NCBI GenBank assembly: GCA_036494815.1
Contig: DASXNV010000018.1
Span: 1-64,000 of the forward strand
Length of the DNA stretch: 64,000 bases
Source: Poindextera sp036494815
Lineage (GTDB): Bacteria > Pseudomonadota > Alphaproteobacteria > Caulobacterales > Caulobacteraceae
Direction: 5' to 3'
The translations under genes were made by a program, and so were the position numbers. Positions 15,509 to 26,493 of the stretch are shown piece by piece (position 1 is the first letter of the stretch; each line of letters begins with the position of its first letter). The notes under the pieces were generated by a model that saw only the letters and a list, made by a program, of their open reading frames with translations, searched no databases and was not told where the DNA came from.

Positions 15509-16039
15509 TCACCCCTTGCCCACCACCTTGTAGAAAATCGTCGCATCGCACGGCCGTCCGTCCGGATAGAGCGCGAAGTCCGGAATCGTCCCTACCGGGA
15601 TCCAGCCGCGGCGGCGGTAGAGGCGGTCGCCGGGGCTGTCCGTGACGGTGTCGAGCACCAAGAGGGTGCGGCCCAGGCGCGCCGCCTCGGCCTCCACCGC
15701 CGCCATCAGACGCTCGCCCAGGCCCTGGTTACGGCCCCGGCGGTGGACCAGCATCTTGGACACCTCAGCGCGGTGGGGCTGGTTGTCGATCATCACCGGG
15801 ACCAGCTGCACCGTGCCCACCGGCCCCTGATCGTCCTCGGCCACCAGCACCACGCGCCCATCCCGCGCCGCCGATGCCGCCACACCGCGCCAGAAGGCAA
15901 GCGCCTGGTCGCGGCTATAGTCGGCCATGAAGCTGATCGAGGCGCCGCCGGCGATGCAGTCGAGCAGCACGTCGGCTAAGCCCTCGGCCCCCGCCTCGAC
16001 CTCAGCCGGCGTCAGGGCGCGGATGGCGACGCCGCTCAT
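15509..16039 (-). CDS. GNAT family N-acetyltransferase
   Basis: 176 aa. The acetyl-CoA binding motif A is clear at about 109-125 (VSKMLVHRRGRNQGLGERLM, with the R-x-x-x-Q-G-L-G pyrophosphate loop). LVLDTVTDSPGDRLYRRRGW supplies the motif B end with its Tyr. The substrate is unknown. It is translationally linked to the next acetyltransferase gene: the upstream stop and this start share one base. Confidence 0.85.
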   Translation of the reverse strand: MSGVAIRALTPAEVEAGAEGLADVLLDCIAGGASISFMADYSRDQALAFWRGVAASAARDGRVVLVAEDDQGPVGTVQLVPVMIDNQPHRAEVSKMLVHRRGRNQGLGERLMAAVEAEAARLGRTLLVLDTVTDSPGDRLYRRRGWIPVGTIPDFALYPDGRPCDATIFYKVVGKG

Positions 16040-16617
16040 CAGGCGAACGCCCTTAGTCGTTCATCCAGACGGTCGCGCACCTGCGGCCACTCATGGTCCA
16101 GGATCGAGAAGATCAGCGTATCGCGCACCCGGCCGGTCCAGGTGACCTGGTCCTGGCGCAGCATGCCGTCCTGATGGGCGCCCAGCTTGCGCATGGCCGC
16201 GGCCGAGCGCTGGTTGAGCGCATCGACCCGGAACTGCACCCGCCGCGCGCCCTGGTCGAAGGCGTGGCCCAGCATCAGCCGCTTGGCCTCGGGATTGACC
16301 GGCCCGCCGCGCGCCGAGGGATGTAGGTAGGTGCCGCCGATCTCCGTAGTGCGGTTGGCGCGGTCCGGGCCAAAGCCGCTGACGCCCACAAGCGCCGCGC
16401 CGCTGAGGATGGCGAACACCGCCCCCGCCCCGCTGGCGTTGCGCTCCACGGCCCGGCTCCAATAGGCGTCGAACGCCCCGCCGGTCATGGAATAGGGATA
16501 GAGGGTCCAGATGTCGTGGTCGGCCGCGCAGGCCGTGCGCAAGGGCTCGCGATGGGCCTCGCCCAACGGCTCCAGCCGCACGTGGCGGCCCTGCAGCACG
16601 ACACCCCCAAGCTCCAT
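16039..16617 (-). CDS. GNAT family N-acetyltransferase, RimJ/RimL type
   Basis: 192 aa. GRHVRLEPLGEAHREPLRTA is the typical RimL-like opening, EIGGTYLHPSARGGPVNPEAK corresponds to the acetyl-CoA binding strand and loop, and RVQFRVDALNQRSAAAMRKLGA matches the C-terminal motif in which paired Asn/Ser residues and a final KLG are conserved. It likely acetylates an amino group of a protein or small molecule. It is the first of two acetyltransferase genes arranged head to tail. Confidence 0.85.
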   Translation of the reverse strand: MELGGVVLQGRHVRLEPLGEAHREPLRTACAADHDIWTLYPYSMTGGAFDAYWSRAVERNASGAGAVFAILSGAALVGVSGFGPDRANRTTEIGGTYLHPSARGGPVNPEAKRLMLGHAFDQGARRVQFRVDALNQRSAAAMRKLGAHQDGMLRQDQVTWTGRVRDTLIFSILDHEWPQVRDRLDERLRAFA

Positions 16618-16695
16618 GACGCCATGGAATCGCCCATCTCACAGCGCGTCGCAAGAGCCGCTTGCCCCGACGACAGCATCGTGCGAAAACGCGTT

Positions 16696-16709
16696 CAAAC
16701 GCTCGTTTG
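16696..16709. promoter_or_regulatory. CAAAC-N4-GTTTG operator before the acyl-CoA dehydrogenase gene
   Basis: CAAAC-GCTC-GTTTG, extended to an 18-base palindrome (TTCAAACG-CT-CGTTTGAA, 16694-16711). It ends 22 bases before the ATG. The same format occurs before two other oxidoreductase genes in this window. It resembles the recognition sequence described for PsrA-type TetR regulators of fatty acid degradation, G/CAAAC-N2-4-GTTTG/C. Confidence 0.65.
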
Positions 16710-16731
16710 AAAGCACAAGGAAGGCCACCCC

Positions 16732-18036
<1,305 letters not shown>

Positions 18037-18045
18037 AACCCGACA

Positions 18046-18072
18046 GGCCCCTTCCTTGTGTTGGGAGGGGCC
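18046..18072 (+). terminator. Hairpin downstream of the acyl-CoA dehydrogenase gene
   Basis: GGCCCCTTCC (18046-18055) and GGGAGGGGCC (18063-18072) pair with one G-T wobble around a 7-base loop, starting 9 bases after the stop. No T-run follows, so it may stabilise the mRNA end rather than terminate by itself. Confidence 0.4.
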
Positions 18073-18177
18073 GCTTCGGGCCGCTGCGACGCGATCCGGG
18101 CTGGTTCCGGTTGACGTGGTTTGCGTTCATCGTGCCTAGAGGGTCTTTCGACCCCGCAGAGAGCGCCAACCTTGCCG

Positions 18178-19668
18178 ATGAATGCTGACGCATCCGCAAA
18201 GTCGGCCCGCGGCCCGGCTCTGCTGGCTCTGGTTTGGCTCGGTGGGGTTCTCTACGCCGCCATGCTGATGAGCCCGTCGATCGGCGCGCACATCAAGTTC
18301 GGGCTCACCTTCAACGAAATGCTGTCCAACTTGCTGCAGGGCCGGTTTGACATCGATCCCGCCATCATCAGGGGCGAGGCGTTCGAGCATGACGGCCGCA
18401 GCTACGCCTATTTCGGCGTGTTCTGCGCCCTGCTTCGGCTACCGCTTCTGCTCACCGGCAAGATCGGCGTGGACATGACGGCCGCGTCGCAGCTGATCGC
18501 GGCGGCAGTCTCGCTGGCCTGCCGGCTGGCCATCGCCACCACGATCCTGAACCGGGCCAAGGGCGCGCCTCTCAACCCGCTCCTGCGCGCGGCGGTGCTG
18601 GTCGGTATCGCCACCAATGGCGAGAGCGTCCAGTATCTGCATCCCAGCATCTACCAGGAGGTGATCGCCTGGGGCGACGCCCTGGCGGCGCTGTTCGTTC
18701 TGTTCGCGGCCCGGCGGATTCTCGGCTTCAGCGAGCGCCGCGCCTGGACCTACGCCGCCATGGCGACTGTCGCCGGGCTGGCCCTTATGTGCCGGGTCTC
18801 GTTCGGGCTGGGCCTGTACGGCGCGCTCGCCTACATGCTGGCCGCTGAAGCCCTGACCGCGCAGCCCGTGCGACGGCGAATCGCCGGAATCGTCCGCACC
18901 CTCGCGCCCGCGGCGGCGATCCTGGCCGTGTTCGCCGTGCTGGCGGGCGGCGTCAACTATGCCCGGTGGGGAAACCCGCTGACCTTCGTGCCCCTGCGCT
19001 ACCAAGCCATCGCACACCGCCTCTACCCGGATCGGGCGCCCCGCCTCCAGCGCTATGGCGAGGTCAATCTCCGCCGCGTTCCGTTCAGCCTGCAATACTA
19101 TTTCGCGCCGATCTGGGCGGTCACCGACAACAAGGGCGATTTCATCCTGCAACGGCCGCAGGTCGACCTTTTCGAGGACGTGGAGCTTCCCCCCAGCTCG
19201 TTCCTGCTCAGCGACCCGGTGACATGCATCCTGGCCGCGCTAGGCCTTATGGCCCTCTCCCTCAGGCCCCAGACCCTGGTTAATCCGGCCCTGGCCCGGG
19301 CGGCTCAGCTCGGCCTGGCGCTTCCGGCTTGCCTGATGCTTACGGCGATCAGCCTCACTTTCCGCTATCGCATGGAATTCTATCCGGCCCTCGACTTCGC
19401 CGCCTGGCTCGGCTTGGCGGCCCTCGCTAACCGCACCTCGCCCCTGCCCGGCGTCGCGACGTCGGTTTTGGGGTCAATGTCCCTTGCGGGAATGGCCGTC
19501 GCGGCGGTCAGCCTGCTGATCTACGCCATTGTTCCGCTCGGCCCCGCCACCGACCTGAACACCCCGCACGGATGGACCGGGCTCATCGCAGATCGCCTGG
19601 CCGGCCGCGAGGTCCACCGGGGACATCTGATGCCGGACGGCCGGCGCATTCCCCTGGATGGGATATGA
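18178..19668 (+). CDS. Polytopic membrane protein of unknown function
   Basis: 496 aa from ATG 18178, which precedes a positively charged lead-in and the first span. About ten hydrophobic segments are visible (for example 12-32, 75-95, 105-125, 165-180, 195-235, 250-270, 350-370, 385-410, 430-465). The first exported loop has the stretch FNEMLSNLLQGRFDIDPAII followed by YAYFGVFCALLRLPLLL, a pattern seen in unnamed bacterial membrane proteins with GT-C-like topology. No catalytic motif can be assigned. It is probably expressed alone, with gaps of over 120 bases on either side. Confidence 0.65.
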   Translation: MNADASAKSARGPALLALVWLGGVLYAAMLMSPSIGAHIKFGLTFNEMLSNLLQGRFDIDPAIIRGEAFEHDGRSYAYFGVFCALLRLPLLLTGKIGVDMTAASQLIAAAVSLACRLAIATTILNRAKGAPLNPLLRAAVLVGIATNGESVQYLHPSIYQEVIAWGDALAALFVLFAARRILGFSERRAWTYAAMATVAGLALMCRVSFGLGLYGALAYMLAAEALTAQPVRRRIAGIVRTLAPAAAILAVFAVLAGGVNYARWGNPLTFVPLRYQAIAHRLYPDRAPRLQRYGEVNLRRVPFSLQYYFAPIWAVTDNKGDFILQRPQVDLFEDVELPPSSFLLSDPVTCILAALGLMALSLRPQTLVNPALARAAQLGLALPACLMLTAISLTFRYRMEFYPALDFAAWLGLAALANRTSPLPGVATSVLGSMSLAGMAVAAVSLLIYAIVPLGPATDLNTPHGWTGLIADRLAGREVHRGHLMPDGRRIPLDGI

Positions 19669-19791
19669 ACCTCAAAGGCCCTCAGGCCGGCGCGTGGCGG
19701 ACCGCCTTGATATTGCGGCCCTAGCCTCCTTGACAGGTCGGTGCGCGCAGCCGAGTGAGCCTGCGCGCATGGCGCATTGCAAGAGGATCAA

Positions 19792-20607
19792 ATGGGTCGG
19801 GCGGATCTGGGCAGGGGCTTGGCGGCGATCGCGGGGGCATGTGCGACCCTGGTCGCGCCGTCCGCGCGCGCCAGCGGCGGCTGGCCCAACGCCCTGCCGG
19901 CCCAGCCCCTAGTCCAGGCCGAGCGCCTGTGCGCGCCCGGCGTGGTGGCGCTCAACCGCCGCTGCCACGTGGCCGACTTCACCAAGCTGGGCGAGACCCC
20001 CGACGGGCGGCCCTGGTACTACGCCTTCTACGCCACGCGCTGGGCCGACCGGCACGGCCGCATGGAGCGCGGGTTTCCGGTGCTGTTCTATTTGCAGCGG
20101 CCCGCGACCCTGCGCCTGGGCCTGTGGATCAATGACGAGCCGGGCCTGGCCGGCCGCTGGGCGACCACGCCGCCGCCAAGGCCGGTAATGATCCTGCGCC
20201 CTGAAGGCGATTTTGTCGGCTTCACCCTCAAGGCCATCCGCGGCCCGGACGACCAGCGGCTGTTTCGCCGCGACAAGCTGCGCTGGAGAGACATCGACGT
20301 CCTGCATCGCCAGGACGAGGACCAGGCCAAGATCGACGCCGTGACCCCGCGCGGCTGCGAGGCGGCCGACGACGGCGCCTATGACTGGGCGGGCTTCAAG
20401 CTCCTGTTGCCGCTGCGCGAGAGCCTGTCCCACACGCCTTGCGGTTTTGTGACCGCCGACCTGACGGTCAAGGATAACCATCTAAGCCTCGCTATGGTCA
20501 GCTTTAGTCGCGCCGAACCCAAGGATCGTCCGCCACAAACCGCGACCTCCAGCGCTCCGCCGCCCTTGACTCCAGCCCCTGGCGGCCATACCTCCCCGTT
20601 GCGTTAG
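19792..20607 (+). CDS. Exported protein of unknown function
   Basis: 271 aa from ATG 19792, with AAGAGG upstream. A Sec signal peptide (about 1-30, ending SARAS) precedes a globular part with Trp- and Tyr-rich strands (PWYYAFYATRWADR) and four Cys that could form two disulfides. The last 35 residues are Pro/Thr/Ser-rich. I do not recognise the family. The stop codon lies inside the left arm of the CIRCE element of groESL, so its 3' end and the chaperone operator overlap. Confidence 0.55.
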   Translation: MGRADLGRGLAAIAGACATLVAPSARASGGWPNALPAQPLVQAERLCAPGVVALNRRCHVADFTKLGETPDGRPWYYAFYATRWADRHGRMERGFPVLFYLQRPATLRLGLWINDEPGLAGRWATTPPPRPVMILRPEGDFVGFTLKAIRGPDDQRLFRRDKLRWRDIDVLHRQDEDQAKIDAVTPRGCEAADDGAYDWAGFKLLLPLRESLSHTPCGFVTADLTVKDNHLSLAMVSFSRAEPKDRPPQTATSSAPPPLTPAPGGHTSPLR

Positions 20608-20630
20608 CACTCGGAGGCTGCGGCTGCTAA
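20604..20630. promoter_or_regulatory. CIRCE element (HrcA operator) of groESL
   Basis: TTAGCACTC, 9-base spacer, GGCTGCTAA. The left arm is the exact CIRCE half site. The right arm differs at two of nine positions from GAGTGCTAA. It lies 56 bases upstream of the groES start, as expected for HrcA-controlled heat-shock operons. The TAG stop of the upstream gene is inside the left arm. Confidence 0.85.
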
Positions 20631-20685
20631 CGGCCGCGCAGCTGAAAAGCTATCCACCATTTGAACCCTAAAAGGGAGAGACAAT

Positions 20686-20976
20686 ATGGCGTTTCGTCCG
20701 CTCGGCGACCGCGTTCTGATCAAGCGCGTTGAAGAAGAAACCAAGACCAAGGGCGGGATCATCATCCCCGACACCGCCAAGGAAAAGCCGCAAGAAGGCG
20801 AAGTCATCGCCGTCGGCCCCGGCGGCCGCGACGACAGCGGCAAGATCAACCCGCTCGACGTGAAGAAGGGCGACAAGATCCTGTTCGGCAAGTGGTCCGG
20901 CACCGAAGTGAAGATCGACGGCGAAGATCTCCTGATCATGAAGGAGAGCGACATCCTGGGTGTGGTCGAGGCCTAA
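20686..20976 (+). CDS. groES: Co-chaperonin GroES
   Basis: 96 aa, standard length. It forms the heptameric lid of GroEL. The mobile loop EEETKTKGGIIIPDTAKEKP (about 15-34) contains the GroEL-contacting GGIII triplet, and the roof loop follows near residue 50. Ribosome binding site AAGGGAGAG. It is the first gene of a two-gene heat-shock operon under the CIRCE element. Confidence 0.98.
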   Translation: MAFRPLGDRVLIKRVEEETKTKGGIIIPDTAKEKPQEGEVIAVGPGGRDDSGKINPLDVKKGDKILFGKWSGTEVKIDGEDLLIMKESDILGVVEA

Positions 20977-21032
20977 GGCCCACGCACTCGTCGTCCGTTC
21001 CCGAACCTCAATCTTAGGAAGAGAGCCCTACA

Positions 21033-22676
<1,644 letters not shown>

Positions 22677-22700
22677 GTCCACGTCATCCGAGACGCTTCA

Positions 22701-22771
22701 AGGAAGGGCGGGGCCGCAAGGCTCCGCCCTTTTCCGTTGCGGCGAACTTCAATGCCGAACAATCAAAATGG
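22701..22771 (+). repeat. Direct repeat copy A, includes the groEL terminator
   Basis: About 70 bases including the terminator hairpin, CCTTTTCCGTTGC, CAATGCCGAA and TCAAAATGG. A diverged copy in the same orientation lies at 24451-24518. The shared blocks extend well beyond the hairpin, so this is more than two similar terminators. Confidence 0.5.
22706..22733 (+). terminator. Rho-independent terminator of groESL
   Basis: GGGCGGGGCC, GCAA loop, GGCTCCGCCC (10-bp stem with one G-T pair) followed by TTTT. It starts 29 bases after the groEL stop. Confidence 0.85.
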
Positions 22772-23352
22772 TGGGAGATGTCATTGAAGGACCACCAGAA
22801 CTAAGAGAGCATGCTCGAATGGTCGCCACTAGAAGGATTTCCGCAGCGAACATTGCTCCAGCCGCTCTTGCCTTCTCGATTGTGAAGGGGGTGAGCAGTG
22901 TTTCGGTGGCATGCGAGCCGGTCTGGGTCCGCACGGTCACGCCGTCGTCCTATGCCTCAGCCTTCATAGGCAAAGTTAAACGGGTCGATTGGATCGCTTC
23001 AAGAATCGTCATCACCCCAGTCAAGCGGATTAGTGGACCAAGGCCTCATGAAGCGGCCGTTCAATTCAACGAATGGCCGTGGCGATGTGCTCACCAATCC
23101 TTCCAGGTCGGCCAGATCGTGGATGTATTTCTAGACAACATCGGTGATGGCTGGGCGCAATCGCCCGATCAGATTAATTTCGGGCAAGACGACGTGTCGC
23201 CGCCGATCCGACGACCCGATCCGCTGAAATAGATGTCGATGCGAGCGACCGCATCCGCATCCCGCGCTCCGAGATCAGATATCCTAAAGGGCCGCTCAGG
23301 GCGAAAGCCGGCATCAAGGTGATGCGGGAAGCCCTTAACCTCTTGCATGATG
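22768..23352 (+). pseudogene. Probable degenerate gene remnant
   Basis: An open frame from 22768 to 23232 (154 codons) has lower GC than its neighbours and no recognisable domain. The last part reads naturally as protein (VRTVTPSSYASAF, then FQVGQIVDVFLDNIGDGWAQ). From about 23180 a different frame, open past the first stop, also reads well (EIDVDASDRIRIPRSEIRY, then AKAGIKVMREALNLL) until it runs into the palindromic repeat at 23357. This looks like one gene broken by a frameshift and truncated by the repeat. If the first frame is a real intact gene, it would be an unknown protein. Confidence 0.35.
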
Positions 23353-23356
23353 ATGG

Positions 23357-23443
23357 CTCCCCAGCCCGCGGAGGCGGGGATCCAGATTCATCTTCCGGCC
23401 TGTGCGAGCGGCCCCTGGATCCCCGCCTTCGCGGGGACGAGCG
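23357..23443. repeat. Inverted pair of the palindromic repeat without a gene
   Basis: GGCGGGGATCCAG (23373-23385) and its exact complement CTGGATCCCCGCC (23415-23427) face each other. The right unit continues to a hairpin partner GCGGGGACGAGCG (23431-23443). The unit matches the one flanking the GIY-YIG gene (CTCATCCCGGCGAATACCGG against CTCGTCCCCGCGAAGGCGGG, each followed by GATCCAG) and has the same inverted layout, with about 30 bases in place of the gene. Confidence 0.75.
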
Positions 23444-23496
23444 CCGAGGGACGGACCGGTGTCCCTTCGGGTCCTTCGGGCGCTATATGGTTCATT

Positions 23497-24396
23497 TCAG
23501 ATCCCCAGCTCCGCGCTCGGTTGGTGGCTTCGTTCGTGCCAGGCCGAGACCAGGCATCCCAGGACGATCAGCGCCGCGCCGGACAGGGTCGTCGGGCTCA
23601 CCGGTTCCTTGAACATCAAGAACCCCAACAGGGCCGCCCATAGAAATGCGGTGTATTCCAGCACCACCAGCACGCGCGCCTCCGCGCGGGCATAGGCCCA
23701 GGAAAGCGTGATGAAGGCTGCCGAGGCGAACAGGGCGCTGCCGATGATCGCAGGGACTTGCGGCAGCGGCGGCGGCTTGGCCGCGAAGGGCGCGAAGCCC
23801 AGCAGGATGACGGCCATCACCGCCGTGCCGAAAAAGGCGCTCTCCTCCGGCGCGGCCACCGTGGCCTGCAGGCGCTGCAGGATGAGATTGAAGCTGTAGA
23901 CCAGCGCCGAGATCAGGATGGCCAGCGCCCCCAGCAGAGCGTCCGGCGAATGGGGGCCGCCCAGCCTCGCGGCCATGATCACCACGACGCCGGCCAGTCC
24001 GCAGACGGAGGAGATCACCGACCAGCGCGTCACCTGTTCCCCCAGCAGCACCGCCGCCAGATAGAGCGTGATTAGGGGGGCGATGAAGGACAGCGCGATG
24101 CCCTCGGCCAGGGGCACGCGCGCCACGCCCCAGAAGAACAGGAACACCAGCAGCGACCCGATCAAGCCGCGCAGGCCATGCAGCCTCAGCACCGAGATCG
24201 GCGGCCATCGGGGTTTGCGCAACACCAGGATCAGGCCGGTGATGATCACCCCGGCCAGCGAGCGCCACAGCGCCGCGTTATAGGCGCCGATGCCGATCGA
24301 CAGCCCCTTCATCAGCGCGTCCATCACCGAATAGAGTGCAATGCCGACGCCGGCGACGGCGAAGGCGCGTGAGGGCGGCGGCGCGTGAAGGGTCAT
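23497..24396 (-). CDS. DMT superfamily (EamA) transporter
   Basis: 299 aa with ten predicted helices in two EamA repeats (about 10-145 and 155-285). The second repeat contains LGEQVTRWSVISSVCGLAGV and the C-terminal FKEPVSPTTLSGAALIVLG, where the conserved Glu-Pro is typical. Such exporters move amino acids or metabolites; the substrate is not predictable. It stands alone, with the palindromic repeat pair just beyond its 3' end and a terminator-like repeat beyond its 5' end. Confidence 0.88.
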   Translation of the reverse strand: MTLHAPPPSRAFAVAGVGIALYSVMDALMKGLSIGIGAYNAALWRSLAGVIITGLILVLRKPRWPPISVLRLHGLRGLIGSLLVFLFFWGVARVPLAEGIALSFIAPLITLYLAAVLLGEQVTRWSVISSVCGLAGVVVIMAARLGGPHSPDALLGALAILISALVYSFNLILQRLQATVAAPEESAFFGTAVMAVILLGFAPFAAKPPPLPQVPAIIGSALFASAAFITLSWAYARAEARVLVVLEYTAFLWAALLGFLMFKEPVSPTTLSGAALIVLGCLVSAWHERSHQPSAELGI

Positions 24397-24450
24397 ACCC
24401 TCCTATAGAAGGCGTCGCCCCCGTGATCCAACAGCCTGATCGAAGCGCCA

Positions 24451-24518
24451 AAAAAGGGCGGTGGCGGCGCCGCAAGATCCCGTCCTTTTCTGTTGCTGCG
24501 GGCGGCAATGCCGAAAGG
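24451..24518 (+). repeat. Direct repeat copy B
   Basis: Diverged second copy of the segment at 22701-22771: AAGGGCGG, GCCGCAAG, TCCTTTTCTGTTGC, GGCAATGCCGAA and GTCAAAAGGG occur in the same order and strand. The hairpin here is disrupted. The two copies bracket the gene remnant, the palindrome pair and the DMT transporter gene. Confidence 0.5.
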
Positions 24519-24557
24519 TCAAAAGGGCGAACAGGGGCGCGCAGGTTTTAAACCCCC

Positions 24558-26351
24558 TCAAAACCGCGCCTGCCGCCCCTTGATCGCGTCCCGCGCCCGC
24601 CGCACCTTGGCCCCCAGGGCGTCAGGCCGGTTCAGTAGCTTGCGGTATTCATCGCGCATCTCGTGCACCGAGGCGATCACCAGGCCCATGGGCACGCCGA
24701 TATCCACCAGCACCGCCTCGGACAGCTGCAGCGAGGCCTCGATGGTCTCCGGCACGGCGTCGGTGGCGCCCAGGTCATAGAGCCGCTGGGCCCCGCGGGC
24801 GTCGCGGGCGCGGGCGACAATGGTCAGGTCGGGGCGGGCCTTGCGGGCGGCGGCGACCACCGCCTCGGCGCCTTCGGGCGAATCCATGGTCACCACCAAG
24901 GCGCGGGCGCTGGCGAGGCCGAAGCGCTGCAGGAACTCGATCCGCGCCGCATCGCCGAAATAAACCGAATGGCCCGCCCGCCGCGCCGCCTCGGCGTTGC
25001 GCGCGTCGCGATCGACCCCGGCCCAGGGGATCTGGTGGCGCCCCAGCATATCCCCCACCAGCCGCCCGACCCGGCCATAGCCGATCACCAGCACCCGCGC
25101 CGGCTCCCCGGGATCGGCCGCGGGAAGTTCGGGCGCTGGCGCGGTTTCTTTGCTGCGGCCCAGCCGGGCGCCCAAGGCGCCCAGGCCTGGAATGGCGAAC
25201 ATGGTCAAGGTGGCGGCGACCAGCAGGCTGGCGCCCAGGTCGGCCGGAACCAGCCCTGAGGCTGTGGCGGCGCTCAACAGCACGAAGGCGAACTCGCCGC
25301 CCGCCGCCAGGGTCAGGCCGGTCTCGATCGCGGCCCTGATCTTCAGGCCCATCAGCCGCCCCGCCAGGCCAGTGAAGACCAGCTTGATCGCGATCAGGGC
25401 CACCGCAAACCCCAGGATCAGGACGGGGTGCTCCGCCAGGCGCGTCAGGTCGAGGCCGATGCCCACCGACAGGAAGAACAGGCCCAGCAGCAACCCCTTG
25501 AACGGCTCGATGGTCACCTCCACCTCGTGCCGGAATTCAGTTTCGGCCAGCAGCAGGCCGGCGATGAAGGCGCCGATGGCCATGGACAGGCCGGCCAGGG
25601 CGCTGATCAGGCCGGCGCCGATCACCACCAGCAGGCAGGCGGCCATGAACATCTCTTCGCTCTTGGCCCGGGCCACGGACTTGAGCATGGGCCGCAGCAA
25701 CAGCCGCCCTACCCCGACCAGCAGGGCGACCGCCAGCACGGCCGGCGCCAGGGCCAGCAACAGGCGGGGATTGAACCCATGGGCCTGGGCGTGGGCCACG
25801 ACCCCCAGGGTGACGATGATCGGCGCCACGGCCAGGTCCTGAAACAACAGCACGGAAAAGGCGGCGCGCCCGGCCTCGGCATGCAGCCGGTGGTGCTCGG
25901 CCATCACCGGGATCACCACGGCGGTGGAGGACAGGGCCAGGGCCGCGCCCAGGATCATGGCCGCCGGGGGCTCCGCCCCCACCAGGCGCGCGAGGATGGC
26001 CAGGGCGGCGGCGCAGACCACCAGCTGGATCAGGCCCAGGCCGAACACCAGCCGCCGCATGAGCCGCAGCCGCTCCCACGACAGCTCCAGCCCGATCATG
26101 AACAACAGGAAGACCACGCCGAACTCGGCCAGGTCGGCGATATCCTCCGGCCGCGCCACGGTGATCGCCGACAGCCAGGGCAGCCGTCCCGCCAGGGCGC
26201 CCAGGCCGGACGGCCCCAGCACCACGCCGGCGCCGAGAAATCCCAGGATCGGGCTGACCTTCAGACGCTTGAACAGGGGCGCGATGATGCCGGCGGTGGC
26301 CAGAAACAGCACCAGATCCTTGTAGCCGGATGCCGGAACGCCCGTGGTCAT
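24558..26351 (-). CDS. Kef-type monovalent cation:proton antiporter with TrkA-N domain
   Basis: 597 aa from ATG 26351 (GAGGGCGG upstream); longer starts exist but read as non-protein. The CPA2 antiporter domain has about 12 helices (10-390), with the LGPSGLGAL and FMIGLELS regions and the LLFQDLAVAPIIV stretch typical of KefB/KefC. The cytosolic TrkA-N/RCK nucleotide-binding domain (about 415-540) starts at RVLVIGYGRVGRLVGDML. Kef systems release potassium and acidify the cytoplasm under electrophile stress. No KefF/KefG ancillary subunit gene is adjacent. Confidence 0.9.
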   Translation of the reverse strand: MTTGVPASGYKDLVLFLATAGIIAPLFKRLKVSPILGFLGAGVVLGPSGLGALAGRLPWLSAITVARPEDIADLAEFGVVFLLFMIGLELSWERLRLMRRLVFGLGLIQLVVCAAALAILARLVGAEPPAAMILGAALALSSTAVVIPVMAEHHRLHAEAGRAAFSVLLFQDLAVAPIIVTLGVVAHAQAHGFNPRLLLALAPAVLAVALLVGVGRLLLRPMLKSVARAKSEEMFMAACLLVVIGAGLISALAGLSMAIGAFIAGLLLAETEFRHEVEVTIEPFKGLLLGLFFLSVGIGLDLTRLAEHPVLILGFAVALIAIKLVFTGLAGRLMGLKIRAAIETGLTLAAGGEFAFVLLSAATASGLVPADLGASLLVAATLTMFAIPGLGALGARLGRSKETAPAPELPAADPGEPARVLVIGYGRVGRLVGDMLGRHQIPWAGVDRDARNAEAARRAGHSVYFGDAARIEFLQRFGLASARALVVTMDSPEGAEAVVAAARKARPDLTIVARARDARGAQRLYDLGATDAVPETIEASLQLSEAVLVDIGVPMGLVIASVHEMRDEYRKLLNRPDALGAKVRRARDAIKGRQARF

Positions 26352-26381
26352 GCCGCCCTCGCCACTGCTCGCCAGCGGACT

Positions 26382-26396
26382 ATGCCGAGACGGCAT
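26382..26396. promoter_or_regulatory. Palindrome in the antiporter/acyl-CoA synthetase divergent gap
   Basis: ATGCCG-AGA-CGGCAT, a perfect 6+6 inverted repeat with partly symmetrical GCGGA/TCCGC flanks. It lies 31 bases upstream of the antiporter start and 98 bases upstream of the acyl-CoA synthetase start. It could be an operator for either gene. Confidence 0.3.
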
Positions 26397-26493
26397 CCGC
26401 AGTGATAGGCCGACCTCGCCCCGAGCATTGACAGGGGCTGGGTTATCACCGCTAACCTGGAGCCAAAATCGACAACAGCGTGAGGAAGCGACC

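Noticed and set aside
18046..18072. Hairpin considered as a full Rho-independent terminator
   Set aside because: It has a good stem but no T-run, so it is listed only at low confidence.
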